From NCBI RefSeq assembly GCF_030010555.1, contig NZ_JASCQP010000021.1, positions 124,001 to 188,000 of the forward strand: a DNA stretch of 64,000 nucleotides. The letters are read 5' to 3'. The notes beneath the pieces are model-generated. The model was given only the letters and a program-made list of their open reading frames with translations. It ran no database searches and was not told the DNA's origin. Source of the stretch: Halomonas rhizosphaerae (GTDB taxonomy: Bacteria; Pseudomonadota; Gammaproteobacteria; Pseudomonadales; Halomonadaceae). Numbering within the stretch: the stretch's first letter is position 1; each line of letters starts with the position of its first letter. Position numbers and translations under genes: made by a program. Of the stretch, positions 18,119 through 25,594 are shown piece by piece.

Positions 18119-19882
18119 CTACTTGCTGGCGGCCAGCCCGGCCTCGCCGCAGACCCGGTCCGAGACCGCGCCGACACGGTCGTGCAATGCCTGCCAGGCG
18201 TCATAGGTGCTCAGGAAGACCTTGCCGGTCAGCTCATGGCAGAATTCCGTATGTTGCAGCCGGTCCATCACCGGCCCCTTGACCTCTGCCAGGTGCAGGG
18301 TGACGGCGGAGTCCTTGAGCCGCGCATTGATCGCCTCCAGGCTCTCCAGCGCCGAGGCGTCGATGACGTTGACCGCCTGGCAGGCCAGCACGATATGCTC
18401 CAGGCCCGGCTGGCGGGCGGCCAGCTCCATCACGGTGTCCTCCAGGTAGCGGGCGTTGGCGAAGTAGAGGCTCTCGTCGACCCGCAGGATCGCCAGCCGG
18501 TCGTCGGTTTCCACCGAGTGGCGGCGCACGTTGCGAAAGTGCTCGCTGCCGGGGACGCGTCCCACCACGGCACTGTGCGGGCGACTGGTGCGATACAGGT
18601 GGAGGCCGAGCGACAGTACCACGCCGACCAGGATGCCGCTCTCCACGCCATGGGCCAGGGTCAGCACCAGGGTGGCCAGCATGGCCACGCCATCGGCCCG
18701 GGAATAGGCCCAGGTGCGCCGGATGGCGGGCAGATCGATCAAGGTGCCCACCGCGACGATGATCGTGGCGGCAAGCGTCGCCTTGGGCAGAAACGCCAGG
18801 GGCGTGGTCAGGGCCAGGGTCGCCACGGCGATGCCCACGGCGGTGAAGGCGCCGGCAAGCGGCGTGGCGGCACCGGCCTCGAAGTTGACCACCGAGCGGG
18901 AGAACCCCCCGGACACCGGCGAGCCGCCGCTCGTCCCCGCCCCGATATTGGCCAGCCCCATGGCGATCAGCTCCTGATTGGGATCGATCCGCTGGCGCCG
19001 CTTGGCGGCCAGGGTCTGGGCCACCGAGACCGACTCCACGAAGCCCACCAGACTGATCAGCACCGCCGCCGGTAGCAGGCTCGACCACAGCTCGGGGTCC
19101 AGGCTCGGCAGGGCCAGGGTCGGCAGGCCGCTGGGCACGTCGCCGACCAGGGCCACGCCCTGCGCCCCGAGTCCCAGCCCCCAGGCCAGCAGGGTGGTGA
19201 CGATCACCGCCGAGACCGGTGCGGCCTTGGTCAGCAGGTCCGCGACCGTCGCCGACAGCCCCAGGCGCTTCAGGCCACCCTTGAGATGGCGCCGGCACAG
19301 CAGCAGGTAACCCCAGACACCGAGACCGATCGCCAGGGTGATGACGTTGGTGTCCTCCAGCCCCGCGACCAGTGCCGAGCCCATCTCCACCAGGTTATGG
19401 CCGGACGCCTCCACACCCAGCACGTGACGCAGCTGGCTGGCGGCGATCAGGATGCCCGAGGCGGTGACGAAGCCCGAGATCACCGGGTGACTCAGGAAGT
19501 TGGCCAGGAACCCCAGGCGCAGCAGGCCCATGGCGAGCAGCACCAGGCCGGAGAGGGCGGCCAGCACCAGGGCCGCCCCGACGTACTCCTCGCTACCGGG
19601 GGTGGCGATGCCGGAAAGAGCCGAGGCGGTCATCAGCGAGGCCACCGCCACCGGCCCCACCGCCAGGGTGGCACTGGTGCCGAAGACGGCATAGAGCACC
19701 AGCGGCAGCATGCTGGCGTAGAGCCCCACTTCCGGCGGCAGGCCGGCCAGCAGGGCATACGCCAGCGCCTGGGGCACCAGCATCAGGGTGACGATCACCG
19801 CCGCCACCAGGTCACGCGCCAGCACATCGCGCCGATAGCCGTGCAGCCAGCCGATCAGGGGTATCCAGCGTGAAGGGATCAT
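18119..19882 (-). CDS. SulP-family anion transporter with STAS domain
   Basis: 587 residues. Transmembrane domain (about residues 20-410) opens with the SulP signature region LVPQALAYALLAGLPPEVGLYAS, followed by helices including SGGSPVSGGFSRSVVNFEAGA. The cytoplasmic STAS domain occupies about 450-565 (ILRVDESLYFANARYLED, VNVIDASALESLE). SulP proteins move sulfate, bicarbonate or other anions. It begins 30 bases after sqr on the same strand, so export of sulfate/sulfite from sulfide oxidation or uptake of sulfate are both possible. Confidence 0.92.
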   Translation of the reverse strand: MIPSRWIPLIGWLHGYRRDVLARDLVAAVIVTLMLVPQALAYALLAGLPPEVGLYASMLPLVLYAVFGTSATLAVGPVAVASLMTASALSGIATPGSEEYVGAALVLAALSGLVLLAMGLLRLGFLANFLSHPVISGFVTASGILIAASQLRHVLGVEASGHNLVEMGSALVAGLEDTNVITLAIGLGVWGYLLLCRRHLKGGLKRLGLSATVADLLTKAAPVSAVIVTTLLAWGLGLGAQGVALVGDVPSGLPTLALPSLDPELWSSLLPAAVLISLVGFVESVSVAQTLAAKRRQRIDPNQELIAMGLANIGAGTSGGSPVSGGFSRSVVNFEAGAATPLAGAFTAVGIAVATLALTTPLAFLPKATLAATIIVAVGTLIDLPAIRRTWAYSRADGVAMLATLVLTLAHGVESGILVGVVLSLGLHLYRTSRPHSAVVGRVPGSEHFRNVRRHSVETDDRLAILRVDESLYFANARYLEDTVMELAARQPGLEHIVLACQAVNVIDASALESLEAINARLKDSAVTLHLAEVKGPVMDRLQHTEFCHELTGKVFLSTYDAWQALHDRVGAVSDRVCGEAGLAASK

Positions 19883-19912
19883 GAACGTCTCGTCATCTCG
19901 GGGACATCCTGC

Positions 19913-21166
19913 TCAGTGACGTCTCGCCGGCCGGGCGAGCCACTCGTGCCCCTTGAGCATGCCGTTCCAGTAGAGCCAGGGCAGCTGCTTGGCCTTGAGC
20001 CACCAGGCCCGGCGAGTCGCCCGGGTGCCCTCATTTATCCAGCTCGGGAAGGTCGGCTGCAGGGCGCCGCCATAGCCGAACTCGGCCAGCACGATGCGCC
20101 CCCGCTCCACGGTCAGCGGGCAGGAGCCGTAGCCCAGATACGCGGCCGGCAACGGCGCCTCGTCCAGGGAAGCCAGCAGGTTCTCGGCCACCACCGGCGC
20201 CTGCTTGCGCACCGCCGCTGCGGTCTTGGCGTTGGACGTGCCGCTGGCGTCGCCCAGGCCGAACACCGCCGGGTAACGGACGTGCTGCAGCGTCTCGGGG
20301 TCCAGGTCCAGCCAGCCGTCCTCGTTGCCCAGCTGGGATGCCGCGATGAAGGCCGGAGCCTTCTGGGGCGGCACCACATGCAGCATATCGAAGGAGCGTT
20401 CCACCGTGCGTTCCCCGTCCTCGCCGGGCATGGCGAAGCGTGCCGTGCGCGATGGTCCGTCCACGGCCACCAGGCGCTGCCCGAAGGCCTTCTCGATGCC
20501 GTAGCGCTCGATGTAGCCCTCGAGGGCCGGCACATAGTCCGCCACGCCGAACAGCGCCTCACCGGCGTTGCAGAAGCTCACCTCGATCTCGGCCAGGCGC
20601 CCCCGGCGGCGCCAGTGGTCGCAAGAGAGGTACATGGCCTTCTGCGGGGCACCGGCGCACTTGATCGGCATGGGCGGCTGAGTGAACAGCGCCTTGCCCT
20701 TCTCCAGCGACTGCACCAGCGACCAGGTGTAGGGCGCGAGCTCGAAACGGTAGTTGGAGGTCACGCCGTTTCGGCCCAGCGTCTGCTCCAGCCCCTCGAT
20801 CGCGCCCCAGTCGATGACCAGCCCCGGCGCCACCACGAGCCGGGAATAGCCGAGGCGGCGGCCATCGCCCAAGACCACCTCGCCGGTCTGCGGGTCGACG
20901 CGCTCGGCGCCGACCGCATACCAGCTGGCCCTCTCGGGAATGACATCGGCCATGGGACGGCGGGTGATGGCGGACGAGAAGACCCCGCCGCCCACCAGGG
21001 TCCAGCCGGGCTGGTAGCTGTGCATCTCGGCAGGGTCGACGATGGCGATATCCAGGTCGCCGCGGCGCTTCAGCAGGCTCGCGGTGACCGCGATGCCCGC
21101 CGCGCCGCCACCGATGACGACGACATCATGATGGCGGGATGAACTCTCGGGGGTCGGGTGGTGCAT
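19913..21166 (-). CDS. sqr: Sulfide:quinone oxidoreductase, type II
   Basis: Membrane-associated flavoprotein that oxidises sulfide to persulfide/sulfane sulfur and reduces quinone. 417 residues. FAD-binding GGGAAG near residues 19-24. Catalytic cysteines: Cys170 in PIKCAGAPQKAMYL and Cys349 in GYGSCPLT, the same two motifs as mitochondrial SQOR, so type II rather than type I. A second FAD contact FGLGDASGT lies near residue 302. GGAG is eight bases before the ATG. Follows the Blh gene by 45 bases; with adjacent persulfide dioxygenases it makes the standard sulfide detoxification/oxidation module. Confidence 0.95.
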   Translation of the reverse strand: MHHPTPESSSRHHDVVVIGGGAAGIAVTASLLKRRGDLDIAIVDPAEMHSYQPGWTLVGGGVFSSAITRRPMADVIPERASWYAVGAERVDPQTGEVVLGDGRRLGYSRLVVAPGLVIDWGAIEGLEQTLGRNGVTSNYRFELAPYTWSLVQSLEKGKALFTQPPMPIKCAGAPQKAMYLSCDHWRRRGRLAEIEVSFCNAGEALFGVADYVPALEGYIERYGIEKAFGQRLVAVDGPSRTARFAMPGEDGERTVERSFDMLHVVPPQKAPAFIAASQLGNEDGWLDLDPETLQHVRYPAVFGLGDASGTSNAKTAAAVRKQAPVVAENLLASLDEAPLPAAYLGYGSCPLTVERGRIVLAEFGYGGALQPTFPSWINEGTRATRRAWWLKAKQLPWLYWNGMLKGHEWLARPARRH

Positions 21167-21211
21167 GGCATGGCTCCTGGGCGTCGTTATCGTTGTCGTA
21201 AGGGTCGCCTG

Positions 21212-21631
21212 TCAGGTCTTGAGCATCTCGCGGATCGGCTGGGGGTCATGGCCGGCATCGTGGGCAGCGGCCAGCAGCGCCGGGATATCGCAGCCGGCTT
21301 CACGGGAGCGGGCGTGGGCCCAGAGGTGCACGGCCCGCTTGCCGGTCCTGCAGAAGGCGAGGATGGGGGTGGGCAGCCCGTCCAGGGCCTGGCCGAAGGC
21401 CTCGATGTCGGCCTCCGAGTATTCGCCCGGGGTCACCGGGATGCAGCGCCATTCGAGGCCCAGTTCGGCGGCCCGGGCACTCAAGGCGCGGTCGTCGGGG
21501 TGGTCCTCGGCCTCGCCGGGGCGGCGGTTGCAGATCACCGAGCGGAAGCCGCGACGGGCGACCTCGTCGAGATCGTCGGGCATCACGGCATCGGTGACGG
21601 CGAAGCCGGGTTCGAGCTGATGAATCTGCAT
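21212..21631 (-). CDS. Blh-type DUF442 (TIGR01244) sulfur-metabolism protein
   Basis: 139 residues from MQIHQLEPGFAV, preferred because AGGAG lies nine bases upstream; an ATG at 21652 follows the stop of the upstream gene directly but has no such site. The dual-specificity-phosphatase-like fold carries CRTGKR with Cys94 and Arg99. In other bacteria this domain is fused or adjacent to persulfide dioxygenase and is thought to process sulfane sulfur. Here it sits between a persulfide dioxygenase and SQR. Confidence 0.85.
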   Translation of the reverse strand: MQIHQLEPGFAVTDAVMPDDLDEVARRGFRSVICNRRPGEAEDHPDDRALSARAAELGLEWRCIPVTPGEYSEADIEAFGQALDGLPTPILAFCRTGKRAVHLWAHARSREAGCDIPALLAAAHDAGHDPQPIREMLKT

Positions 21632-21652
21632 ATCGACTGACTCCTGAGCCAT

Positions 21653-22537
21653 TCAGAACTTGTTGATCGGCACCTTGAGGTAGACCTGGCCATTGTCCTC
21701 GGCCGGCGGCATATGACCGGCGCGCATGTTGACCTGCACCGAGGGCAGGATCAGTAGGGGCATGTCCAGGGTCGCGTCACGTTCGGTGCGCATCTTGACG
21801 AACTCGTCCTCGCTGACCCCTTCGTGGACGTGCACGTTGTTGGCGCGCTGCTCCGCCACGCTGGTCTCGTGCTGGTACTCCTCGCGCTCCGGCGCCTTGT
21901 AGTCATGGCACAGGAACAGCCGGGTCTCGCTCGGCAGGGCCAGCACCTTCTGGATGGAGCGGTAGAGGGTGCGTGCGTCGCCGCCCGGGAAGTCGCAGCG
22001 GGCGGTGCCGTAGTCGGGCATGAACAGGGTATCGCCGACGAAGGCAGCATCGCCGATCACGTAGGTCAGGCAGGCCGGGGTGTGACCCGGGGTGTGCAGC
22101 ACCCGCCCCTCCAGGTGACCGATGGTGAAGGTGTCGCCCTCCTCGAAGAGGCGGTCGAACTGGCTGCCGTCGCGGGCGAACTCGGTGCCGGCATTGAAGG
22201 CCTTGCCGAAGACGTCCTGCACCACGGTGATGTTGGCGCCGATGCCGGTCTTGCCACCCAGCGTCTCGTGCAGGTAGGGCGCGGCGGAGAGGTGGTCGGC
22301 ATGGACGTGGGTCTCGAGGACCCATTCCACCTCGAGGCCGTTGTCGCGCACGAAGGCGATGATCTCGTCGGCGGAGCGCACGTCGGTGCGTCCGGCGGCA
22401 TAGTCGAAGTCGAGCACCGAATCGAGGATCGCGCAGGCGCGGCTGTCGGGATCCTGCACCACGTAGCTGAAGGTGTTGGTGGGCTCGTCGAAGAAGTGGG
22501 TGACGACTGGCCGGGGCAGGCTTGGCTGTTGGGACAT
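21653..22537 (-). CDS. Persulfide dioxygenase-type MBL-fold protein (first copy)
   Basis: 294 residues. ETHE1/PDO-like metallo-beta-lactamase fold: HVHADH (His77, His79, Asp81, His82), LHTPGHTPACL, FVGDTLFMPDYGTARCDFPGG and LFLCHDYKAP. Such enzymes use one iron and oxygen to turn glutathione persulfide into sulfite. The start has GGAGG nine bases upstream; the longer frame from 22594 is not used. First gene of the pdo-blh-sqr-sulP run, with its own AT-rich promoter region. Roughly half identical in motif layout to the next gene. Confidence 0.9.
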   Translation of the reverse strand: MSQQPSLPRPVVTHFFDEPTNTFSYVVQDPDSRACAILDSVLDFDYAAGRTDVRSADEIIAFVRDNGLEVEWVLETHVHADHLSAAPYLHETLGGKTGIGANITVVQDVFGKAFNAGTEFARDGSQFDRLFEEGDTFTIGHLEGRVLHTPGHTPACLTYVIGDAAFVGDTLFMPDYGTARCDFPGGDARTLYRSIQKVLALPSETRLFLCHDYKAPEREEYQHETSVAEQRANNVHVHEGVSEDEFVKMRTERDATLDMPLLILPSVQVNMRAGHMPPAEDNGQVYLKVPINKF

Positions 22538-22600
22538 GGGGAAACGACCTCCATCGAATGTCACTGGCCGGGGAATGAGGTCAGCATAGCTCAAAACAAG

Positions 22601-22614
22601 TTCTAAGAATAGAA
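22601..22614. promoter_or_regulatory. Candidate operator: 5-4-5 inverted repeat before the first persulfide dioxygenase
   Basis: TTCTA-AGAA-TAGAA is a perfect inverted repeat in the only strongly AT-rich stretch of this region (22591-22632), about 65 bases before the start codon. A TATGCT candidate -10 lies at 22588-22583 on the minus strand. Repressors of sulfide operons (BigR/SqrR type) bind AT-rich palindromes, but no such regulator gene is in the window. Confidence 0.4.
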
Positions 22615-22708
22615 TATTTTGCTATAAAAGATCCGCCGAAGATGACGCGCCCCGGCCATCAGCAAGCCCCATCGCCGCGGCGACGGGCTCGTGGCAGCCC
22701 CCGGCGAC

Positions 22709-23620
22709 CTACTCCCAGTCCGCGCCTTCCAGGGCGTCCAGCGGGATCTTCAGGTAACGCTTGCCGTTGGCCTCGGGCGACGGCAGGCGCCCTCCCCGGG
22801 TATTCACCTGTAGGGAGTGCAGGATCAGCTTGGGCATCGGCAGCTCGCTGTCACGCCCGTCGCGCATCGCCACGTAGTCCGCCTCGTTGACGCCACCCGC
22901 CAGATGCTTGTTGGTCTCGCGCTGCTCGCGCACCGTGCTCTCCCACTGCGGTTCGCGGCCATCGGGCATGTAGTCGTGGCCGGTGAACAGCCGGGTCTCC
23001 TCGGGCAGCGCCAGGATCGCCTGGATGGAGTTCCACAGCTGGTGGGCGTCGCCGCCGGGAAAGTCGGCCCGGGCGGTGCCGAAGTCGGGCTGGAAGAGAG
23101 TGTCGTGGACGAAGGCGGCATCGCCGATCACGTAGGTGATCGAGGCCAGGGTATGGCCCGGCGAGAACATCACCCGCGCCTCCAGCTCACCGATGCGGAA
23201 GGTCTCGCCCTCGGCGAACAGGCGGTCCCACTGCGAGCCGTCGGCGGGAAAGTCGGGCCAGTGGTAGAGCTCCTTCCAGAGCTTCTGTACCTCCACCACC
23301 TTCTCGCCGATGGCGGTGGGCGCGCCGGTCTTCTCGCGCAGGTACTGCGCGGCGGAGAAGTGGTCGGCATGGGGGTGGGTATCGAGGATCCATTGCACCT
23401 CGAGCCCCTTCTCCTTCACATAGGCGAGCAGCTCGTCGGCGTGGTGGGTGGCGGTCGCGCCGGACTTCTCGTCGAAGTCATGGACCGGGTCGATGATCGC
23501 GCACTGGTGGGTCGCCGGGTCGCTGACCACGTACTGCACGCTGAAGGTACGCGGGTCGAAGAAGCCGGCGACATCGGGCTTGCCGGCACCGCTGCTCGGG
23601 GAGAGGGCGAAGGTCTTCAC
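22709..23620 (-). CDS. Persulfide dioxygenase-type MBL-fold protein (second copy)
   Basis: 303 residues. Metal ligands HPHADH (His82, His84, Asp86, His87), MFSPGHTLASI, FVHDTLFQPDFGTARADFPGG and LFTGHDYMPDG. The C-terminal part (KLILHSLQVNTRGGRLPSPEANG) matches the other copy (LILPSVQVNMRAGHMPPAEDNG), so both belong to the same bacterial PDO-like group. Having the two side by side suggests duplication followed by divergence. A 217-base gap with a terminator separates it from the upstream DUF2892 gene, and 171 bases separate it from the first copy. Confidence 0.88.
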   Translation of the reverse strand: MKTFALSPSSGAGKPDVAGFFDPRTFSVQYVVSDPATHQCAIIDPVHDFDEKSGATATHHADELLAYVKEKGLEVQWILDTHPHADHFSAAQYLREKTGAPTAIGEKVVEVQKLWKELYHWPDFPADGSQWDRLFAEGETFRIGELEARVMFSPGHTLASITYVIGDAAFVHDTLFQPDFGTARADFPGGDAHQLWNSIQAILALPEETRLFTGHDYMPDGREPQWESTVREQRETNKHLAGGVNEADYVAMRDGRDSELPMPKLILHSLQVNTRGGRLPSPEANGKRYLKIPLDALEGADWE

Positions 23621-23776
23621 GGGTCACCTCCTGATGGCGCCCGGCCTCGACCGGGCGGTGATTTCCGAATTCTGAATAACCTTAGCACATTATGCTCTAT
23701 ACACCGATTGAGGCCGTGCATGGTCGCGATAGTTCCAGGCCGCCCCGGAAGCGGCCTGCACGCCCCCCAACGCAAG

Positions 23777-23804
23777 GCGCCCGCGACCCGGAGGTCGCAG
23801 GCGC
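23777..23804 (-). terminator. Hairpin after the DUF2892 gene
   Basis: Arms 23777-23788 and 23793-23804 (GCGCCCGCGACC against GGTCGCAGGCGC, one mismatch) form a stem 33 bases past the DUF2892 stop; on the minus strand CTTGCGTTG follows. The poor U-tract leaves some doubt. Confidence 0.5.
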
Positions 23805-23837
23805 TGCAGGGAAGGTTCTTGGCCAACGCCAGACGGG

Positions 23838-24029
23838 TTACTGGTTCGGCTTGCGGGTGTTGATGCCCAGCAGTTTCCAGGCCGGGCAGAAGTTGAACAG
23901 GCCGGTGGCCAACGGCACCACGCCGATCCAGCCCCAGACGCCGATGGTGCCGGTCAGTGCCAGCAGGATCAGCACGGCGCCGACCGCGATACGGGCTATC
24001 TTGTCGATACCGCCCACATTGCTCTTCAT
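23838..24029 (-). CDS. DUF2892 inner-membrane protein (YgaP membrane-domain-like)
   Basis: 63 residues: MKSNVGGIDKIARIAVG followed by two hydrophobic segments (about 15-31 and 33-46) and FCPAWKLLGI, the standard DUF2892 pattern. In YgaP this domain is fused to a rhodanese; here a separate rhodanese gene lies two genes upstream, so a persulfide-handling role is likely but not shown. It follows the DsrE-like gene by 29 bases. Confidence 0.9.
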   Translation of the reverse strand: MKSNVGGIDKIARIAVGAVLILLALTGTIGVWGWIGVVPLATGLFNFCPAWKLLGINTRKPNQ

Positions 24030-24058
24030 GGTGGACTCCTTCGGTTCGCTTCGGACAC

Positions 24059-24532
24059 TCAGAAGCTGTAAACGGGGATGGACGGGTCTCGCATCATCTC
24101 GGCCATCGAGCCCGGGGCGGCCACGCCGACACCTTCCCGCAGGTCACCCTCCTCGTGGTCGCTGTTGGGCAGGTAGATCGCGCAGACGTCCACCTGGGCG
24201 CCATTCTCCATCAGCATGCCCAGGATGCCCTCCGGCTTGACCTGGCCCGCCGGATTGCTGGGTGGCGTGTTGATCGCCTCGGCGCTCGCGTAGCCCTGGA
24301 CGGCCAGGTCGCCGGCGGCGTCACACAGCAGGATATGCAGGTCGGTGCCCTGCTGCTGCATGGCGTTGGAGAGGATCATCGCCATGCCCTGGGTCTGCAG
24401 CGAGCCGCTGGTGAGGATCACCAGGGCCTGGTCCTGCGGCTCCTCGCCACCGTGGCTGTCGGCCATGGCGGCCCCGGAACATCCGATGGCAGCAGCGGCG
24501 GCGGCCAGGGTAAGTGTCTTCGTGATGGTCAT
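24059..24532 (-). CDS. Secreted DsrE-family protein
   Basis: 157 residues with a signal peptide (LTLAAAAAAIGCSGAAMADSH). The mature part follows the DsrE/DsrF-like fold: ALVILTSGSLQTQGMAMILSNAMQQQG, HILLCDAAGDLA, and VDVCAIYLPNS with cysteines placed as in small sulfur carriers. It could carry sulfane sulfur in the periplasm. Start MTITK is chosen because GAGGTGAG precedes it; longer in-frame sequence runs back into the rhodanese gene. Second gene after the rhodanese, with 68 bases between. Confidence 0.82.
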   Translation of the reverse strand: MTITKTLTLAAAAAAIGCSGAAMADSHGGEEPQDQALVILTSGSLQTQGMAMILSNAMQQQGTDLHILLCDAAGDLAVQGYASAEAINTPPSNPAGQVKPEGILGMLMENGAQVDVCAIYLPNSDHEEGDLREGVGVAAPGSMAEMMRDPSIPVYSF

Positions 24533-24600
24533 GCGCTCACCTCGTTGGATCGTTGGTGATGACGAGCCCTCACCCGCCAGGCGGGGTCGTCGGGTGGGTG

Positions 24601-25188
24601 TCACTCGGCCGGACGCCAGGCGACGTCGGGGTCGATCTCGTAGCTCCAGGGCAGGCCGGCGTTGCGCCAGCCATTGACCGCACGCACGCCCCTGGAGTCG
24701 CCCTCCTCGAGCTTGCCGCCCTCGAAGCCATCGGTCATCGAATAGACCTGGCTGAAGCCCATCTCGGTGATGATGTCGGCGCCCGGGGCGCTGCGGGTGG
24801 CGCCAGAGCGGCACATGACGATGATCGGATCGTCGTCGGCCACGTCCAGGGCATCCAGCTCGGCGCGCACCTGGGCCTCGAAGTCGGCATTCCTGACCAT
24901 CGGCCAGGTCTTTGCCTCCTCGTCGAAGTTCTCCCGATCGGCCAGCACCCAGGGCACATGGATATTGGTGGGCTCGGCGAAGCCGGTGAACTTGATCTCG
25001 ATGGGGTCGCGCACGTCGATCAGCACGGCCCGCTCGTTCTCCTGCATCAGTTCATAGGCCTCGCTTGCCGTGACATAGAGCCCCAGTTGGGTCTCCCGGT
25101 AGGCGGGAACCTCTTCCTCGGCCAGGGCCGAGCCGGCAACCAGGGTCGCCGCCAGCAGGGAACCGGCCAGCAGGTGCATCATCTTCAT
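24601..25188 (-). CDS. Periplasmic rhodanese-like sulfurtransferase
   Basis: 195 residues. Signal peptide ends near residue 23 (GSALAEEE). Single rhodanese domain with VLIDVRDPIEI and active-site loop MCRSGATRS, catalytic Cys126. Rhodaneses move sulfane sulfur, for instance from persulfide to sulfite to give thiosulfate, which TsdA could then use. AGAGG lies eight bases before the ATG. It is the first gene of the sulfur island and has an Anr/Fnr-like box upstream. Confidence 0.9.
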   Translation of the reverse strand: MKMMHLLAGSLLAATLVAGSALAEEEVPAYRETQLGLYVTASEAYELMQENERAVLIDVRDPIEIKFTGFAEPTNIHVPWVLADRENFDEEAKTWPMVRNADFEAQVRAELDALDVADDDPIIVMCRSGATRSAPGADIITEMGFSQVYSMTDGFEGGKLEEGDSRGVRAVNGWRNAGLPWSYEIDPDVAWRPAE

Positions 25189-25276
25189 AATAAATACCTC
25201 TAAGCAAATAACTTTTTAACATAACCCAGAGTCTAGTGCATGGCCACATCTCCTGCATGGGACATCTAGACGCACC

Positions 25277-25290
25277 TTGATACAGGTCAA
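25277..25290. promoter_or_regulatory. Fnr/Anr-like binding box
   Basis: TTGATACAGGTCAA fits TTGAT-N4-ATCAA with one mismatch, and fits the common Anr variant ending GTCAA. It lies about 90 bases before the rhodanese ATG, so the sulfur operon may respond to oxygen. Confidence 0.55.
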
Positions 25291-25464
25291 TCCGCCGCAC
25301 TCACTGGCCGAAGCCAGTGGCGTCATGGCGGATCTGTTCCCGCTGGCACAGCAGCGCCTGTCCCGAATCCCGCGAGGACTCAAAGAGCCTCGGCGGGTGG
25401 CAGGAGGGTCCGACCACAAGGATGTAGATCGGCGGACAGCGCGACACACAGGCCCGCGGGAAAT

Positions 25465-25499
25465 CTGCCATGTCCTGCCGCGGGATCAGGATATGGCAG
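25465..25499. other. Strong intergenic hairpin
   Basis: Arms 25465-25477 (CTGCCATGTCCTG) and 25487-25499 (CAGGATATGGCAG) pair over 13 positions with one wobble and a nine-base loop. No U-tract follows on either strand, so it is not a plain terminator. It lies in the gene-free interval. Confidence 0.6.
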
Positions 25500-25562
25500 G
25501 CCAGCAGCCGGGCAGGAACGGGCGGAACAACGCCACCGGGGCCACCCGAAGGCTGACCCCAT

Positions 25563-25588
25563 CTCGCCACGTCACGCGGGGTGGCGAG
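25563..25588 (-). terminator. Hairpin directly after the MBL-fold gene
   Basis: CTCGCCAC (25563-25570) pairs with GTGGCGAG (25581-25588), six bases past the stop codon. No T-run follows on the minus strand, so termination efficiency is uncertain. Confidence 0.4.
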
Positions 25589-25594
25589 GCCCGC

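Larger units (their letters stand above)
25189..25594. other. 406-base gene-free interval with regulatory box and hairpins
   Basis: No reading frame here has a credible start, ribosome-binding site or known motif; the long plus-strand frame starting at 25277 is antisense to the next gene. The interval holds the rhodanese promoter side (AT-rich 25189-25225), an Fnr/Anr-like box, a strong hairpin at 25465-25499 and a hairpin just after the stop of the MBL gene. Over 200 bases between the box and that stop remain unexplained. Confidence 0.7.
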
